NCBI RefSeq assembly: GCF_000193735.1
Contig: NZ_AEPF01000044.1
Location: forward strand, 1-23,496
From: Neisseria sicca 4320
GTDB lineage: Bacteria; Pseudomonadota; Gammaproteobacteria; Burkholderiales; Neisseriaceae
DNA length: 23,496 nucleotides
Direction: 5' to 3'
Positions 6,876 to 13,354 of the stretch are shown in pieces. Each line of letters opens with the position of its first letter. Positions within the stretch are counted from its first letter, which is position 1. Made by a program: the position numbers and the translations under genes. The notes below the pieces were generated by a model. It did not search any database. It was given only the letters and a program-made list of their open reading frames with translations, and was not told where the DNA came from.

Positions 6876-7002
6876 TCCCTTCCCCCGTCCGGCGGGGAAA
6901 AGGCTAGGATGGGGGTGGCTTTGTGGGTTTGGGCAAAATCGAATTTGTGCAGCCCTAAGAGCCACCCTCTCCCCAGCCCCCTCCCGCCGGACGGGTAAGG
7001 GG
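6876..7002. repeat. Imperfect inverted repeat with C-rich/G-rich arms
   Basis: The left arm (6876-6919) and the right arm (6961-7002) are reverse complements over about 42 bases with several mismatches. The core match is CCCGTCCGGCGGG against CCCGCCGGACGGG, with GGGGGTGGC against GCCACCC at the inner ends. The 41-base loop is non-coding. The pair could fold into a large cruciform or RNA hairpin. Confidence 0.65.
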
Positions 7003-7045
7003 CAGGTTGCAGGCAAAAAAGAGATTCCTTATTTTTTAAATCCCG

Positions 7046-7344
7046 TTATTTGTATTTTTCGCAGCGGATGGCAGAATCTTCGCAGAACATCGCCGAAGTT
7101 TCTTCATTGCAGGCACGGCGCGCTTCCCATTCGTTTTTGCCCGAAGCCTCAAACAATTTCTGGAACGGTTTGACGCTGCACACATAAATATGGTTCGGGT
7201 TGTGCGAACCCGATAAGATAATGCGTTCCAAACTGGCGACGCGGGCTTCCAAAACCTCGATTCTTTCCCCAATCCGGCAACCGAAGCCGCATTGGCAGCA
7301 GGCAAAACAGCGGCAAGCATCAGGGCAAAGAAAGATTTTTTCAT
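7046..7344 (-). pseudogene. Small exported protein gene broken by a one-base frameshift
   Basis: The ATG at 7344 opens a clear signal peptide (MKKSFFALMLAAVLPAANAA), but this frame then runs into unlikely Arg/Ser-rich sequence. The neighbouring frame continues with good protein-like sequence: a short coiled-coil segment, ERIEVLEARVASLERIILSG, then HIYVCSVKPFQKLFEASGKN and a Cys-containing tail ending CEDSAIRCEKYK. Adding one G to the GGGG run at 7267-7270 joins the two halves into a 99-residue secreted or periplasmic protein with four cysteines. I do not recognise the family. The start codon lies 2 bases from the end of a CREE, and no ribosome-binding site is visible, so the native upstream region seems to have been displaced. 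A sequencing error in the G run is the main alternative. Confidence 0.7.
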
Positions 7345-7346
7345 GG

Positions 7347-7502
7347 TATAGTGGATTAACTTTAAACCAGTACGGTGTTGCCTCGCCTTAGCTCAAAGAG
7401 AACGATTCTCTAAGGTGCTGAAGCACCAAGTGAATCGGTTCCGTACTATCTGTACTGTCTGCGGCTTCGCCGCCTTGTCCTGATTTTTGTTAATCCACTA
7501 TA
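7347..7502 (+). repeat. Correia repeat enclosed element (CREE), full-length form, 156 bp
   Basis: It has the same ends and blocks as the short copies, plus an internal insertion of about 50 bp (roughly 7390-7440) containing AAGAGAACGATTCTCTAAGG. This long class of CREE is reported to carry an integration host factor site in that insertion. It separates the frameshifted gene from the parA upstream region and has a TATA-rich end facing each of them. Confidence 0.92.
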
Positions 7503-7637
7503 TATCTCTACGGCAGTCACAAAAACGGTATATTGTATAGATAGTAAGTTCACTTTGAATCGGCGCAGCATTCCCCTGTTTTGTCTGGATTTAAAGAAAA
7601 TTCGCGATAAAACGCCCCTGTCCGTCGCTGCTTCCTT

Positions 7638-7649
7638 TTCAGACGACCT
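7638..7649 (-). other. Single DNA uptake sequence upstream of parA
   Basis: TTCAGACGACCT, a perfect AG-mucDUS on the minus strand. A weak -10-like TAAAAT follows at 7675-7680. Nothing else is recognised between 7503 and 7713. Confidence 0.85.
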
Positions 7650-7713
7650 TATACCCATTTCAAGCAAAAAACGTTAAAATTCCGCCATTCACCTATCCGA
7701 CAGCAGCAAAAAC

Positions 7714-8484
7714 ATGAGCGCACAAATCCTCGCCGTCGCCAACCAAAAAGGCGGCGTCGGCAAAACCACCACCACCGTCAACCTCGCGGCATCGCTCGCC
7801 TCCAAAGGCAAACGCGTCCTCGTCATCGACCTCGACCCGCAAGGCAACGCCACCACAGGCAGCGGCATAGACAAAGCCCGCCTCGAAGAAGGCGTGTACC
7901 AAGTCGTATTGGGCGATACCGACATCAAAACCGCCGTCGTCCGCAGCGGGGACGGCAGCTACGACGTACTCGGCGCCAACCGCGCGCTTGCCGGTGCCGA
8001 AATCGAGCTGGTGCAAGAAATCGCCCGCGAAATCCGCCTCAAAAACGCCCTGCAAACCGTTGAAAACGACTACGATTTCGTTCTCATCGACTGCCCCCCT
8101 TCGCTGACCCTGCTCACGCTTAACGGACTCGTTGCCGCCAACGGCGTCATCGTCCCCATGTTGTGCGAATACTATGCCCTAGAAGGCATCTCCGACCTCA
8201 TCGCCACCGTGCGCAAAATCCGTCAGGCAATCAACCCGCGCCTCGACATCACCGGCATCGTCCGTACCCTCTACGACAGCCGCAGTCGCCTCGTGGTCGA
8301 AGTCAGCGAACAGCTTTTCCAACATTTCGGCAACCTGATGTTCCAAACCGTCATCCCCCGCAACGTCCGCCTCGCCGAAGCCCCTAGCCACGGCATGCCC
8401 GCGCTCGCCTACGACGCCAATGCCAAAGGCACCAAAGCCTACCTCGCCTTGGCGGAAGAACTGTTGGAGCGTACTAAAGGTTGA
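7714..8484 (+). CDS. parA: ParA family chromosome-partitioning ATPase (Soj type)
   Basis: The 256-residue protein is a deviant Walker-type ATPase. KGGVGKT at residues 12-18 has the signature first Lys, DLDPQGN at 39-45 is the A' motif, and FVLIDCPPS around 122-130 is Walker B. Its short length without an N-terminal HTH fits chromosomal ParA/Soj, which binds DNA non-specifically as an ATP dimer and moves ParB-parS complexes. No parB follows. Downstream are a CREE and a terminator, then map in the opposite direction. In many genomes parA and parB are adjacent, so the pair has either been separated or parB lies elsewhere. The ATG at 7714 is well placed, at the start of the conserved N-terminal strand. 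Confidence 0.94.
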   Translation: MSAQILAVANQKGGVGKTTTTVNLAASLASKGKRVLVIDLDPQGNATTGSGIDKARLEEGVYQVVLGDTDIKTAVVRSGDGSYDVLGANRALAGAEIELVQEIAREIRLKNALQTVENDYDFVLIDCPPSLTLLTLNGLVAANGVIVPMLCEYYALEGISDLIATVRKIRQAINPRLDITGIVRTLYDSRSRLVVEVSEQLFQHFGNLMFQTVIPRNVRLAEAPSHGMPALAYDANAKGTKAYLALAEELLERTKG

Positions 8485-8512
8485 TTGAGCTTGAAAGATA
8501 AAGTCTGAAAGA

Positions 8513-8616
8513 TATAGTGGATTAACTTTAAACCAGTACGGCGTTGCCTCGCCTTGCCGTACTATCTGTACTGTCTGCGGCTTCGTCGCCTTGTCCTGAT
8601 TTAAAGTTAATCCACC
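8513..8616 (+). repeat. Correia repeat enclosed element (CREE), short form with damaged right end
   Basis: The left end and central blocks are intact, but the right inverted repeat stops at TTAATCCACC and runs straight into the A-tract of the DUS terminator, losing the terminal TATA. Confidence 0.9.
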
Positions 8617-8666
8617 AAAAAAGGTCGTCTGAAAACTTGATTTCCAAGTTTTCAGACGACCTTTTT
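8617..8666. terminator. Bidirectional DUS-pair terminator between parA and map
   Basis: AAGGTCGTCTGAAAACTT pairs with AAGTTTTCAGACGACCTT around a 7-base loop, with A and T tracts on either side. The genes are convergent. Confidence 0.87.
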
Positions 8667-8693
8667 GTATTGCAGGCGGGATGCTTTGACAGA

Positions 8694-9473
8694 TTAGGGT
8701 TTGCCGGTAGCCGGGCTGACGGTCAGGATTTCGTAGCCGGTTTCTGTCACCAAAACTTCATGTTCCCATTGGGCGGAGAGGGAACGGTCTTTGGTTACAA
8801 CCGTCCAGCCGTCGTTTAGGATGCGCAGGTGGCGTTTGCCTTGGTTGATCATCGGCTCGATGGTGAAAATCATGCCGGGCTTCAAGACGACGCCTTGTCC
8901 TTTTCGGCCGTAGTGCAGGACTTGCGGGGCTTCGTGGAAACCGCGTCCGATGCCGTGGCCGCAAAATTCCTGTACGACGGAATAGCCTGCGTTTTCGGCA
9001 ACTTGTTGGCAGGCGTAGCCGATGTCGCCCAAGGTTGCGCCGGGTTTGACGGCTGCGATGCCCGCCATCATGGATTCGTGGGTGATGTCAATCAGGCGTT
9101 GGGCGATGGGGGAGACTTTGCCGACGGTAAACATGCGGCTGGAGTCGCCGTGGAAGCCGTCTTTTTTGATGGTCAGGTCGATGTTGATGATGTTGCCTTC
9201 TTTGAGCGGCTTGTCGTCGGGAATGCCGTGGCAGATAACGTGATTGACGGAAGTGCAGCAGGATTTGGGGTAGGGCGGATTGCCGTAGTGCAGGGGGGCG
9301 GGATAGCCACCTTGGACGTTGACGTGGTAGTCGTAAACGAGTTTGTCGATTTCGTTGGTGGTTACGCCGGGTTTGACGAATTGTCCGATGTAGTCGAGGG
9401 CTTCGGCGACGAGTTTGCCCAGTTCGCGCATTTTCTCGATTTCTTCAGGGGTTTTGATGATGATTTCGTTCAT
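8694..9473 (-). CDS. map: Methionine aminopeptidase, type I
   Basis: The 259-residue cytoplasmic metalloenzyme removes the initiator Met from new proteins. The expected metal ligands are visible in order: Asp in NIIDLTI-like NIDLTIKKDGF, Asp in GDSSRMF, His in CGHGIGRGFHE, Glu in FTIEPM and Glu in WEHEVLVTE. The substrate-site His in APLHYGNPPYPKS is also there. The length matches the bacterial type Ia family, with no N-terminal zinc finger extension. The ATG at 9473 has AAGGA 6 bases upstream. A DUS-pair terminator separates it from the upstream gene on the same strand, so it is probably transcribed from its own promoter, although none is clear. Confidence 0.97.
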   Translation of the reverse strand: MNEIIIKTPEEIEKMRELGKLVAEALDYIGQFVKPGVTTNEIDKLVYDYHVNVQGGYPAPLHYGNPPYPKSCCTSVNHVICHGIPDDKPLKEGNIINIDLTIKKDGFHGDSSRMFTVGKVSPIAQRLIDITHESMMAGIAAVKPGATLGDIGYACQQVAENAGYSVVQEFCGHGIGRGFHEAPQVLHYGRKGQGVVLKPGMIFTIEPMINQGKRHLRILNDGWTVVTKDRSLSAQWEHEVLVTETGYEILTVSPATGKP

Positions 9474-9489
9474 GTTGTTTCCTTGATGG

Positions 9490-9528
9490 TTTCAGACGAC
9501 CTTGTTGCGGCACAAAGGTCGTCTGAAA
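9490..9528 (-). terminator. DUS-pair terminator between the Pro/Lys-repeat membrane protein gene and map
   Basis: TTTCAGACGACCTT pairs with AAAGGTCGTCTGAAA around a short loop, here with the DUS pair pointing outward rather than inward. The T-tract is weak. Confidence 0.65.
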
Positions 9529-9581
9529 GGGAAGGGATGCAGATTACGGATAAGGCGGCCGCAGGCCGGCGGGTTGTCCGG

Positions 9582-10181
9582 TTAAAACAGATTGTCCATG
9601 ACGTCTTTGGACTGAGGTTTGGGCTGAACCGGTTTAGGTTGGGCGGGTTTAGGCTGAGCCGGCTTGGGAGCGGGTTTGAGTTCGCCCTTCGTTTCGTGTA
9701 CTTCGGTTTTGGCAGGCTGGGTATGCGGTTGCTCATCCGGCAGACTTTGGACGGGTTTGGCTTCCATTGTCTCCGCCTGAACGGCAGCCATATGGCGGTC
9801 ATTGATTTTATCTTTGTTTTTGAATTCAGTTTCAAGGTGCGCTTTGGTGCGGCGGTATTCGGATTTGTATTCTGATTCGTTTTGCGGCGGAATAACAGGA
9901 TTTTGGGAAGCGGTTTTTTCCGGCTCGCTTTTTTCATCTTCAGATATTATTATTTTTTTCGGTTCGACGGTGCCGTTGGGACGCCAAACTTCCACGCCGT
10001 CGTCTGTGGGTTCTGTTTGGGATGCGTGTTCGGTTACGACATTGTTGCTGTGGCGTTTAGGGTTGAGCGTACCGACAACGCCGACAATCAGTGCGCCGAC
10101 GGCGATGATAGAGATGGCGAAAGCGGCGCGGATAAGGTGTTTCGGTTTGAGTTGGAAAGATTCGTTTTGTTTTTTGGACAT
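9582..10181 (-). CDS. Single-pass membrane protein with Pro/Lys-rich periplasmic tail
   Basis: I do not recognise this 199-residue protein. Residues 1-17 are polar and basic, and residues 18-38 form one hydrophobic helix (AFAISIIAVGALIVGVVG), giving an N-in, C-out topology. The rest is hydrophilic and probably disordered, with a charged central segment. A PAQPKPAQPKPVQPKPQ repeat lies at about 170-187, just before a short DVMDNLF end. Pro-Lys repeats of this type often span the periplasm in TonB- or TolA-like proteins, but no C-terminal domain follows, so I assign no function. It lies 69 bases downstream of the dolP-type gene and could be cotranscribed with it. No clear ribosome-binding site is seen before the ATG at 10181. 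Confidence 0.72.
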   Translation of the reverse strand: MSKKQNESFQLKPKHLIRAAFAISIIAVGALIVGVVGTLNPKRHSNNVVTEHASQTEPTDDGVEVWRPNGTVEPKKIIISEDEKSEPEKTASQNPVIPPQNESEYKSEYRRTKAHLETEFKNKDKINDRHMAAVQAETMEAKPVQSLPDEQPHTQPAKTEVHETKGELKPAPKPAQPKPAQPKPVQPKPQSKDVMDNLF

Positions 10182-10250
10182 AGATCGATGTGAGGAAAGG
10201 TGGATGGGGACGGGCGGGATGTTGTTCCCGCCCTCTGGATTAGGGCCGTG

Positions 10251-10862
10251 TTATTCGGGTGGGGTGTAGTTTTGATACAAGGTAACGACTTTTTGTACGC
10301 CCACGGTGGTGCTGACGCGGCGGGTTACCTGCTCCTGCTCTTCGGGTGTCAGTACGCCCATGACGTAAGTCACGTTGCCGTAAGTTACGATTTTGACACG
10401 AGCCTGTGTGGAGGGTTTGAGGCCTAAAAGTGTCGTGCGGACTTTGGATGTACCCCATGTGTCGTTGGTTACATCGCCGATGGTGCGTTCTTGGGAGGCA
10501 ACGGTGATGTAGTTGTACACGCCTTCGGCGGCCTGCTCGGCACGGGCGATTTGTTCGACGAATTGTTTTTCGCCTTCAGTGGCGACTTGTCCGAGCAGCA
10601 GCAGTTGGCGGTTGTAGCCGACGACGTTGAGTTTGGGGGTGTAACCCTGTGCTTGGTTGTTTTGGCGCAGGTAGGAGCGGGCGGTGGTTTCGACGCGCAC
10701 TGCCATTACGTTGTCGTCGGTTTGCGCGCCTGTGGTACGGCGGTCGACGGCGGATTTGGTGCCGACTGCCGCGCCGCCGAGGACTACGCCGACACAGCCG
10801 CTGAGTGTCAGGCTGAGGAGGAGGGCGCTCAGAACGGGTGCGGTATGACGTTTGATGTTCAT
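10251..10862 (-). CDS. dolP: BON-domain outer-membrane lipoprotein (DolP/YraP; GNA2091 ortholog)
   Basis: The 203-residue precursor has a signal peptide ending in the lipobox LSGC (Cys23). Two BON domains follow, roughly residues 50-118 (ending GVYNYITV) and 125-197 (KVRTTLLG through VGVQKVVTLY). DolP-type proteins sit on the inner face of the outer membrane, bind anionic phospholipid and support envelope integrity. In Neisseria the family member is known as GNA2091 (NMB2091, NGO1985), an accessory antigen of a meningococcal vaccine. The order yraN-gmhA-this gene parallels the E. coli yraN-diaA-dolP cluster. AAGGA lies 7 bases before the ATG at 10862. A DUS-pair terminator separates it from gmhA upstream. 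Confidence 0.92.
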   Translation of the reverse strand: MNIKRHTAPVLSALLLSLTLSGCVGVVLGGAAVGTKSAVDRRTTGAQTDDNVMAVRVETTARSYLRQNNQAQGYTPKLNVVGYNRQLLLLGQVATEGEKQFVEQIARAEQAAEGVYNYITVASQERTIGDVTNDTWGTSKVRTTLLGLKPSTQARVKIVTYGNVTYVMGVLTPEEQEQVTRRVSTTVGVQKVVTLYQNYTPPE

Positions 10863-10895
10863 ATTTTTTCCTTGATGATGAGTTCTGCGGATATG

Positions 10896-10928
10896 TTTCA
10901 GACGACCTTTAAAAGAGGTCGTCTGAAA
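10896..10928 (-). terminator. DUS-pair terminator after gmhA
   Basis: TTTCAGACGACC and GGTCGTCTGAAA face each other around a 9-base A/T-rich loop, just 7 bases past the gmhA stop on the minus strand. Confidence 0.7.
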
Positions 10929-10934
10929 AAAGGC

Positions 10935-11528
10935 TTACATTCCTTCAAGCAACATGGAGTCGATGCAGTCGCACATGGCGTGTATCAACAGGATATGGTT
11001 TTCCTGAATGCGGGCGGTGCGCGGGTAGGGGACGTTGAGCAGTACGTCGGTGTCTTTGAGCATGACGGCGATTTTGCCGCCGTCGCGGCCGGTCATGGCG
11101 ATGACGTGCATATCGCGTTCGTGTGCCGCTTTGATGGCTTCGATAACGTTGGCGGAATTGCCGGAGGTAGAGATGCCGACCAAAACGTCGCCGGCGCGTC
11201 CGAGCGCGCGTACTTGTTTGCTGAATACATGGTCGAAGCCGTAGTCGTTGCCGATGGCGGTCAGCGCGGAAGTATCCGTCGTCAGCGCGACGGCGGCAAG
11301 TTCCATGCGCTCTTTTTCAAAGCGTCCGGTCATTTCGGCGGCGAAGTGCTGCGCGTCGGCAGCCGAACCGCCGTTACCGCAGGCTAAGATTTTGCCGTCG
11401 TTCATCAGGCATTGCAGCATCAGTTCCGCCGCTTGAGCGGTCGGCTCGACCAGCACTTTTTCAGCTTCTTGCTTGGCAAGGATGCTTTCGGCGAAATGGG
11501 CGGCAACGCGCTCTTGTAAAGTCGTCAT
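10935..11528 (-). CDS. gmhA: Phosphoheptose isomerase (SIS domain)
   Basis: The 197-residue cytoplasmic SIS-domain enzyme converts sedoheptulose 7-phosphate to D-glycero-manno-heptose 7-phosphate, the first step to the heptose of lipooligosaccharide. The sugar-phosphate loop GNGGSAADAQHF is at 51-62 and STSGNS at 120-125. The location next to yraN and dolP is where E. coli has diaA, a non-enzymatic homolog that stimulates DnaA. Here, however, the zinc ligands of GmhA are all kept: His61 and Glu65 (HFAAE), Gln175 and His183 (QENHILLIH). From memory, DiaA lacks the Glu and the last His. That favours a real isomerase. The start at 11528 is 4 bases after the yraN stop, so the two genes are coupled. 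Confidence 0.9.
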   Translation of the reverse strand: MTTLQERVAAHFAESILAKQEAEKVLVEPTAQAAELMLQCLMNDGKILACGNGGSAADAQHFAAEMTGRFEKERMELAAVALTTDTSALTAIGNDYGFDHVFSKQVRALGRAGDVLVGISTSGNSANVIEAIKAAHERDMHVIAMTGRDGGKIAVMLKDTDVLLNVPYPRTARIQENHILLIHAMCDCIDSMLLEGM

Positions 11529-11532
11529 ATCG

Positions 11533-11880
11533 TCAACCTGTAATATTCTTTATCCATTCGGGCGGGCGGTTTCCTTCTATGAGTACCGCATCGATGCGGC
11601 ACGCGGTATCCGTCATGCCGTTTTGTTGCAGATAATACTCCGCAGACCGTTGCAGTTTCAATAACTTAGACGGCGAAATGCTGTATGCGGCACCGCCGAA
11701 ACCCTGATTTTTGCGGTATTTTACTTCAACAAACAGAATCATGTTACCGTTTTTGACAATCAAATCGATTTCGCCGTAAGCGCAGTGCCAGTTGCGTGCC
11801 ACGAGTTTGCAGCCTTGCGAAAGAAGAAACGCCAGCGCGGCATCTTCGCCCGCCACCCCTTGTTTGTGGTTCAGACGCAT
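11533..11880 (-). CDS. yraN: YraN / UPF0102 family nuclease-like protein
   Basis: The 115-residue protein has the conserved UPF0102 core: G-x-x-GEDAALAFLLSQG at the N-terminus, YGEIDLI at 35-41 and FVEVKYR at 50-56. The last two form the PD-(D/E)XK-type active-site pattern of Holliday-junction-resolvase-like nucleases. The biological role is not firmly established. It begins a minus-strand operon with gmhA 4 bases downstream and is divergent from rsmI, as in many proteobacteria. The ATG at 11880 fits the family N-terminus, although the bases before it do not contain an obvious ribosome-binding site. Confidence 0.9.
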   Translation of the reverse strand: MRLNHKQGVAGEDAALAFLLSQGCKLVARNWHCAYGEIDLIVKNGNMILFVEVKYRKNQGFGGAAYSISPSKLLKLQRSAEYYLQQNGMTDTACRIDAVLIEGNRPPEWIKNITG

Positions 11881-11894
11881 GGAGGTTTACCCCG

Positions 11895-11912
11895 TATAAT
11901 ATCGTTATATTG
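11895..11912. promoter_or_regulatory. Divergent promoter region yraN / rsmI
   Basis: TATAAT (11895-11900) reads towards rsmI, and AATAT-cgtt-ATATT forms a small inverted repeat giving a TATTAT-like -10 on the other strand. The whole gap between the start codons is 55 bases. Confidence 0.45.
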
Positions 11913-11914
11913 TT

Positions 11915-11926
11915 TTCAGACGACCT
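11915..11926 (-). other. Single DNA uptake sequence before rsmI
   Basis: TTCAGACGACCT, a perfect AG-mucDUS 9 bases before the rsmI start. It would lie in the rsmI leader transcript. Confidence 0.85.
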
Positions 11927-11935
11927 GATAAAGCC

Positions 11936-12823
11936 ATGTTTCAAAAACACCTTCAAAAAGCCGCCGACAGTATTGAAAAACGGACATTATACGTTGTCGC
12001 CACGCCCATCGGCAATTTGGCGGACATCACCCTGCGCGCGCTCGCCGTCCTGCAAAAAGCCGACATTATCTGCGCCGAAGATACGCGCGTTACCGCACAG
12101 CTTCTGAGCGCATACGGCATACAGGGCAAGCTCGTCAGCGTGCGCGAGCATAACGAACAGCAGATGGCGGACAAAATCATCAACCATCTTTCAGACGACC
12201 TCACTGTTGCACAAGTTTCCGACGCAGGTACGCCTGCGGTTTGCGATCCCGGTGCGAAACTTGCCCGCCGCGTGCGCGAAGCAGGGTTTAAAGTTGTCCC
12301 CGTTGTCGGTGCGAGCGCGGTCATGGGCGCGTTGAGTGTTGCAGGCGTTACCGAACCCAATTTCTATTTCAACGGCTTTCTGCCGCCGAAATCCGGTGAA
12401 CGGCAGAAGCTGCTTGCCAAATGGGCGCAGGCTGATTTTCTTGTTGTAATGTTCGAAACCCCGCACCGCATCGAAGCCACACTTGCCGACATGGCAGCCC
12501 TCTTCCCCGAACGCAGCCTAACTCTCGCCCGAGAAATCACCAAAACCTTCGAAACCTTTCTTAGCGGTACGGTTACTGAAATTCAGACGACCCTGAAAAA
12601 CGACGGCAATCAGGCGCGTGGTGAAATGGTGCTTATCCTCCATCCTGCGTCCCGTGAAAAACACGATACCTTGCCCGATGCCGCGCAAAATGTTATGAAA
12701 ATCCTCGCAGCCGAGCTACCCACAAAACAGGCCGCCGAACTTGCCGCCAAAATTACCGGAGAAGGCAAAAAAGCCTTGTACGACTTGGCGTTGGAGTGGA
12801 AACGGGTTTCAGACGATGTGTGA
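11936..12823 (+). CDS. rsmI: 16S rRNA (cytidine1402-2'-O)-methyltransferase
   Basis: The 295-residue protein belongs to the SAM-dependent tetrapyrrole methylase-like fold. It methylates the ribose of C1402 in the decoding centre of 16S rRNA. Family signatures are present: LYVVATPIGNLADIT near residue 18, CAEDTRVTAQLL, SDAGTPAVCDPG, VPVVGASAVMGALS, then FNGFLPPK and FETPHR. The C-terminal extension (AAELAAKITGEGKKALYDLAL) is the normal helix-turn-helix-like tail. Three DUS-like sequences are read in frame as Ser-Asp-Asp or similar: a perfect copy at 12190-12201 (LSDDL) and partial ones near 12582 and 12809. The gene end forms one arm of the terminator. Confidence 0.96.
   Translation: MFQKHLQKAADSIEKRTLYVVATPIGNLADITLRALAVLQKADIICAEDTRVTAQLLSAYGIQGKLVSVREHNEQQMADKIINHLSDDLTVAQVSDAGTPAVCDPGAKLARRVREAGFKVVPVVGASAVMGALSVAGVTEPNFYFNGFLPPKSGERQKLLAKWAQADFLVVMFETPHRIEATLADMAALFPERSLTLAREITKTFETFLSGTVTEIQTTLKNDGNQARGEMVLILHPASREKHDTLPDAAQNVMKILAAELPTKQAAELAAKITGEGKKALYDLALEWKRVSDDV
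12190..12201 (-). other. DNA uptake sequence inside rsmI
   Basis: TTCAGACGACCT, a perfect AG-mucDUS translated in the RsmI frame within LSDDL. Confidence 0.9.
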
Positions 12824-12846
12824 GGGTAGGAGGTCGTCTGAAAAAA
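12807..12846 (+). terminator. DUS-pair hairpin overlapping the rsmI stop
   Basis: TTTCAGACGA in the last rsmI codons pairs with TCGTCTGAAA of the AG-mucDUS at 12831-12842, leaving a loop that contains the stop codon. Confidence 0.55.
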
Positions 12847-12886
12847 GTAGGGGCTTGATTTCACAATATAAGCAAGCAGAAAAACG

Positions 12887-13258
12887 ATGTTTACCGTACA
12901 ACGCATTTATCGTTACCTCCCCGCAGACGGACAAACCGCCGTCTTTATCGACCGCCTTTATCCGCGCGGGGTGACGAAGGAAAAGTTTGCCTCTGTCCTC
13001 TGGCTCAAAGACATTACGCCGAGTACCGCCCTGCGCCGTTGGTATCATGAAAACCCGGAGCAGAATTTCGACGGCTTCGTTACGCGCTATCACGAAGAAT
13101 TGCAGGGCGAGGTGCAACAGCGCGCCGTAGCCCGCCTGCTTGAGTTGGAGAAGCAAAACAGCAGGGTATGGCTGCTGACCGCCGTCAAGAATCCGCAGCG
13201 TTCCCATGTTTCGGCGTTGGCCCAGTTTTTAGGTGCGGCGTTTGAGTATCGGGAATAG
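12887..13258 (+). CDS. DUF488 family protein
   Basis: The 123-residue protein matches the DUF488/YeaO family: VQRIYRYLPADGQTAVFIDRLYPRGVTKE at the N-terminus, LWLKDITPSTALRRWY in the middle, and VWLLTAVKNPQRSHVSALAQFL near the end. In many members the last part reads LLYAAKD and H-x-x-L. The function is unknown and no catalytic residues are established. It follows rsmI after a DUS hairpin and precedes xthA. No strong ribosome-binding site is seen, but the ATG at 12887 begins the conserved first strand. Confidence 0.85.
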   Translation: MFTVQRIYRYLPADGQTAVFIDRLYPRGVTKEKFASVLWLKDITPSTALRRWYHENPEQNFDGFVTRYHEELQGEVQQRAVARLLELEKQNSRVWLLTAVKNPQRSHVSALAQFLGAAFEYRE

Positions 13259-13281
13259 GATGGATTTGTCCGAACCTGTTT

Positions 13282-13293
13282 TTCAGACGACCT
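13282..13293 (-). other. Single DNA uptake sequence before xthA
   Basis: TTCAGACGACCT, a perfect AG-mucDUS. TACAAT at 13308-13313 follows and may be the xthA -10. Confidence 0.85.
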
Positions 13294-13307
13294 TTGCCGC
13301 TATCGGT

Positions 13308-13313
13308 TACAAT
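13308..13313 (+). promoter_or_regulatory. Possible -10 element for xthA
   Basis: TACAAT lies 42 bases before the xthA start. No -35 is evident. Confidence 0.35.
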
Positions 13314-13354
13314 CCGTTTTTTCTCCTTAAACCAATATTCCAAAGCACAAAATT

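Noticed and set aside
8829..9875. A 348-codon open frame on the plus strand
   Set aside because: It is antisense to map and the following gene, rich in Phe/Gly/Asp from reading G+C-biased codons backwards, and has no family signature.
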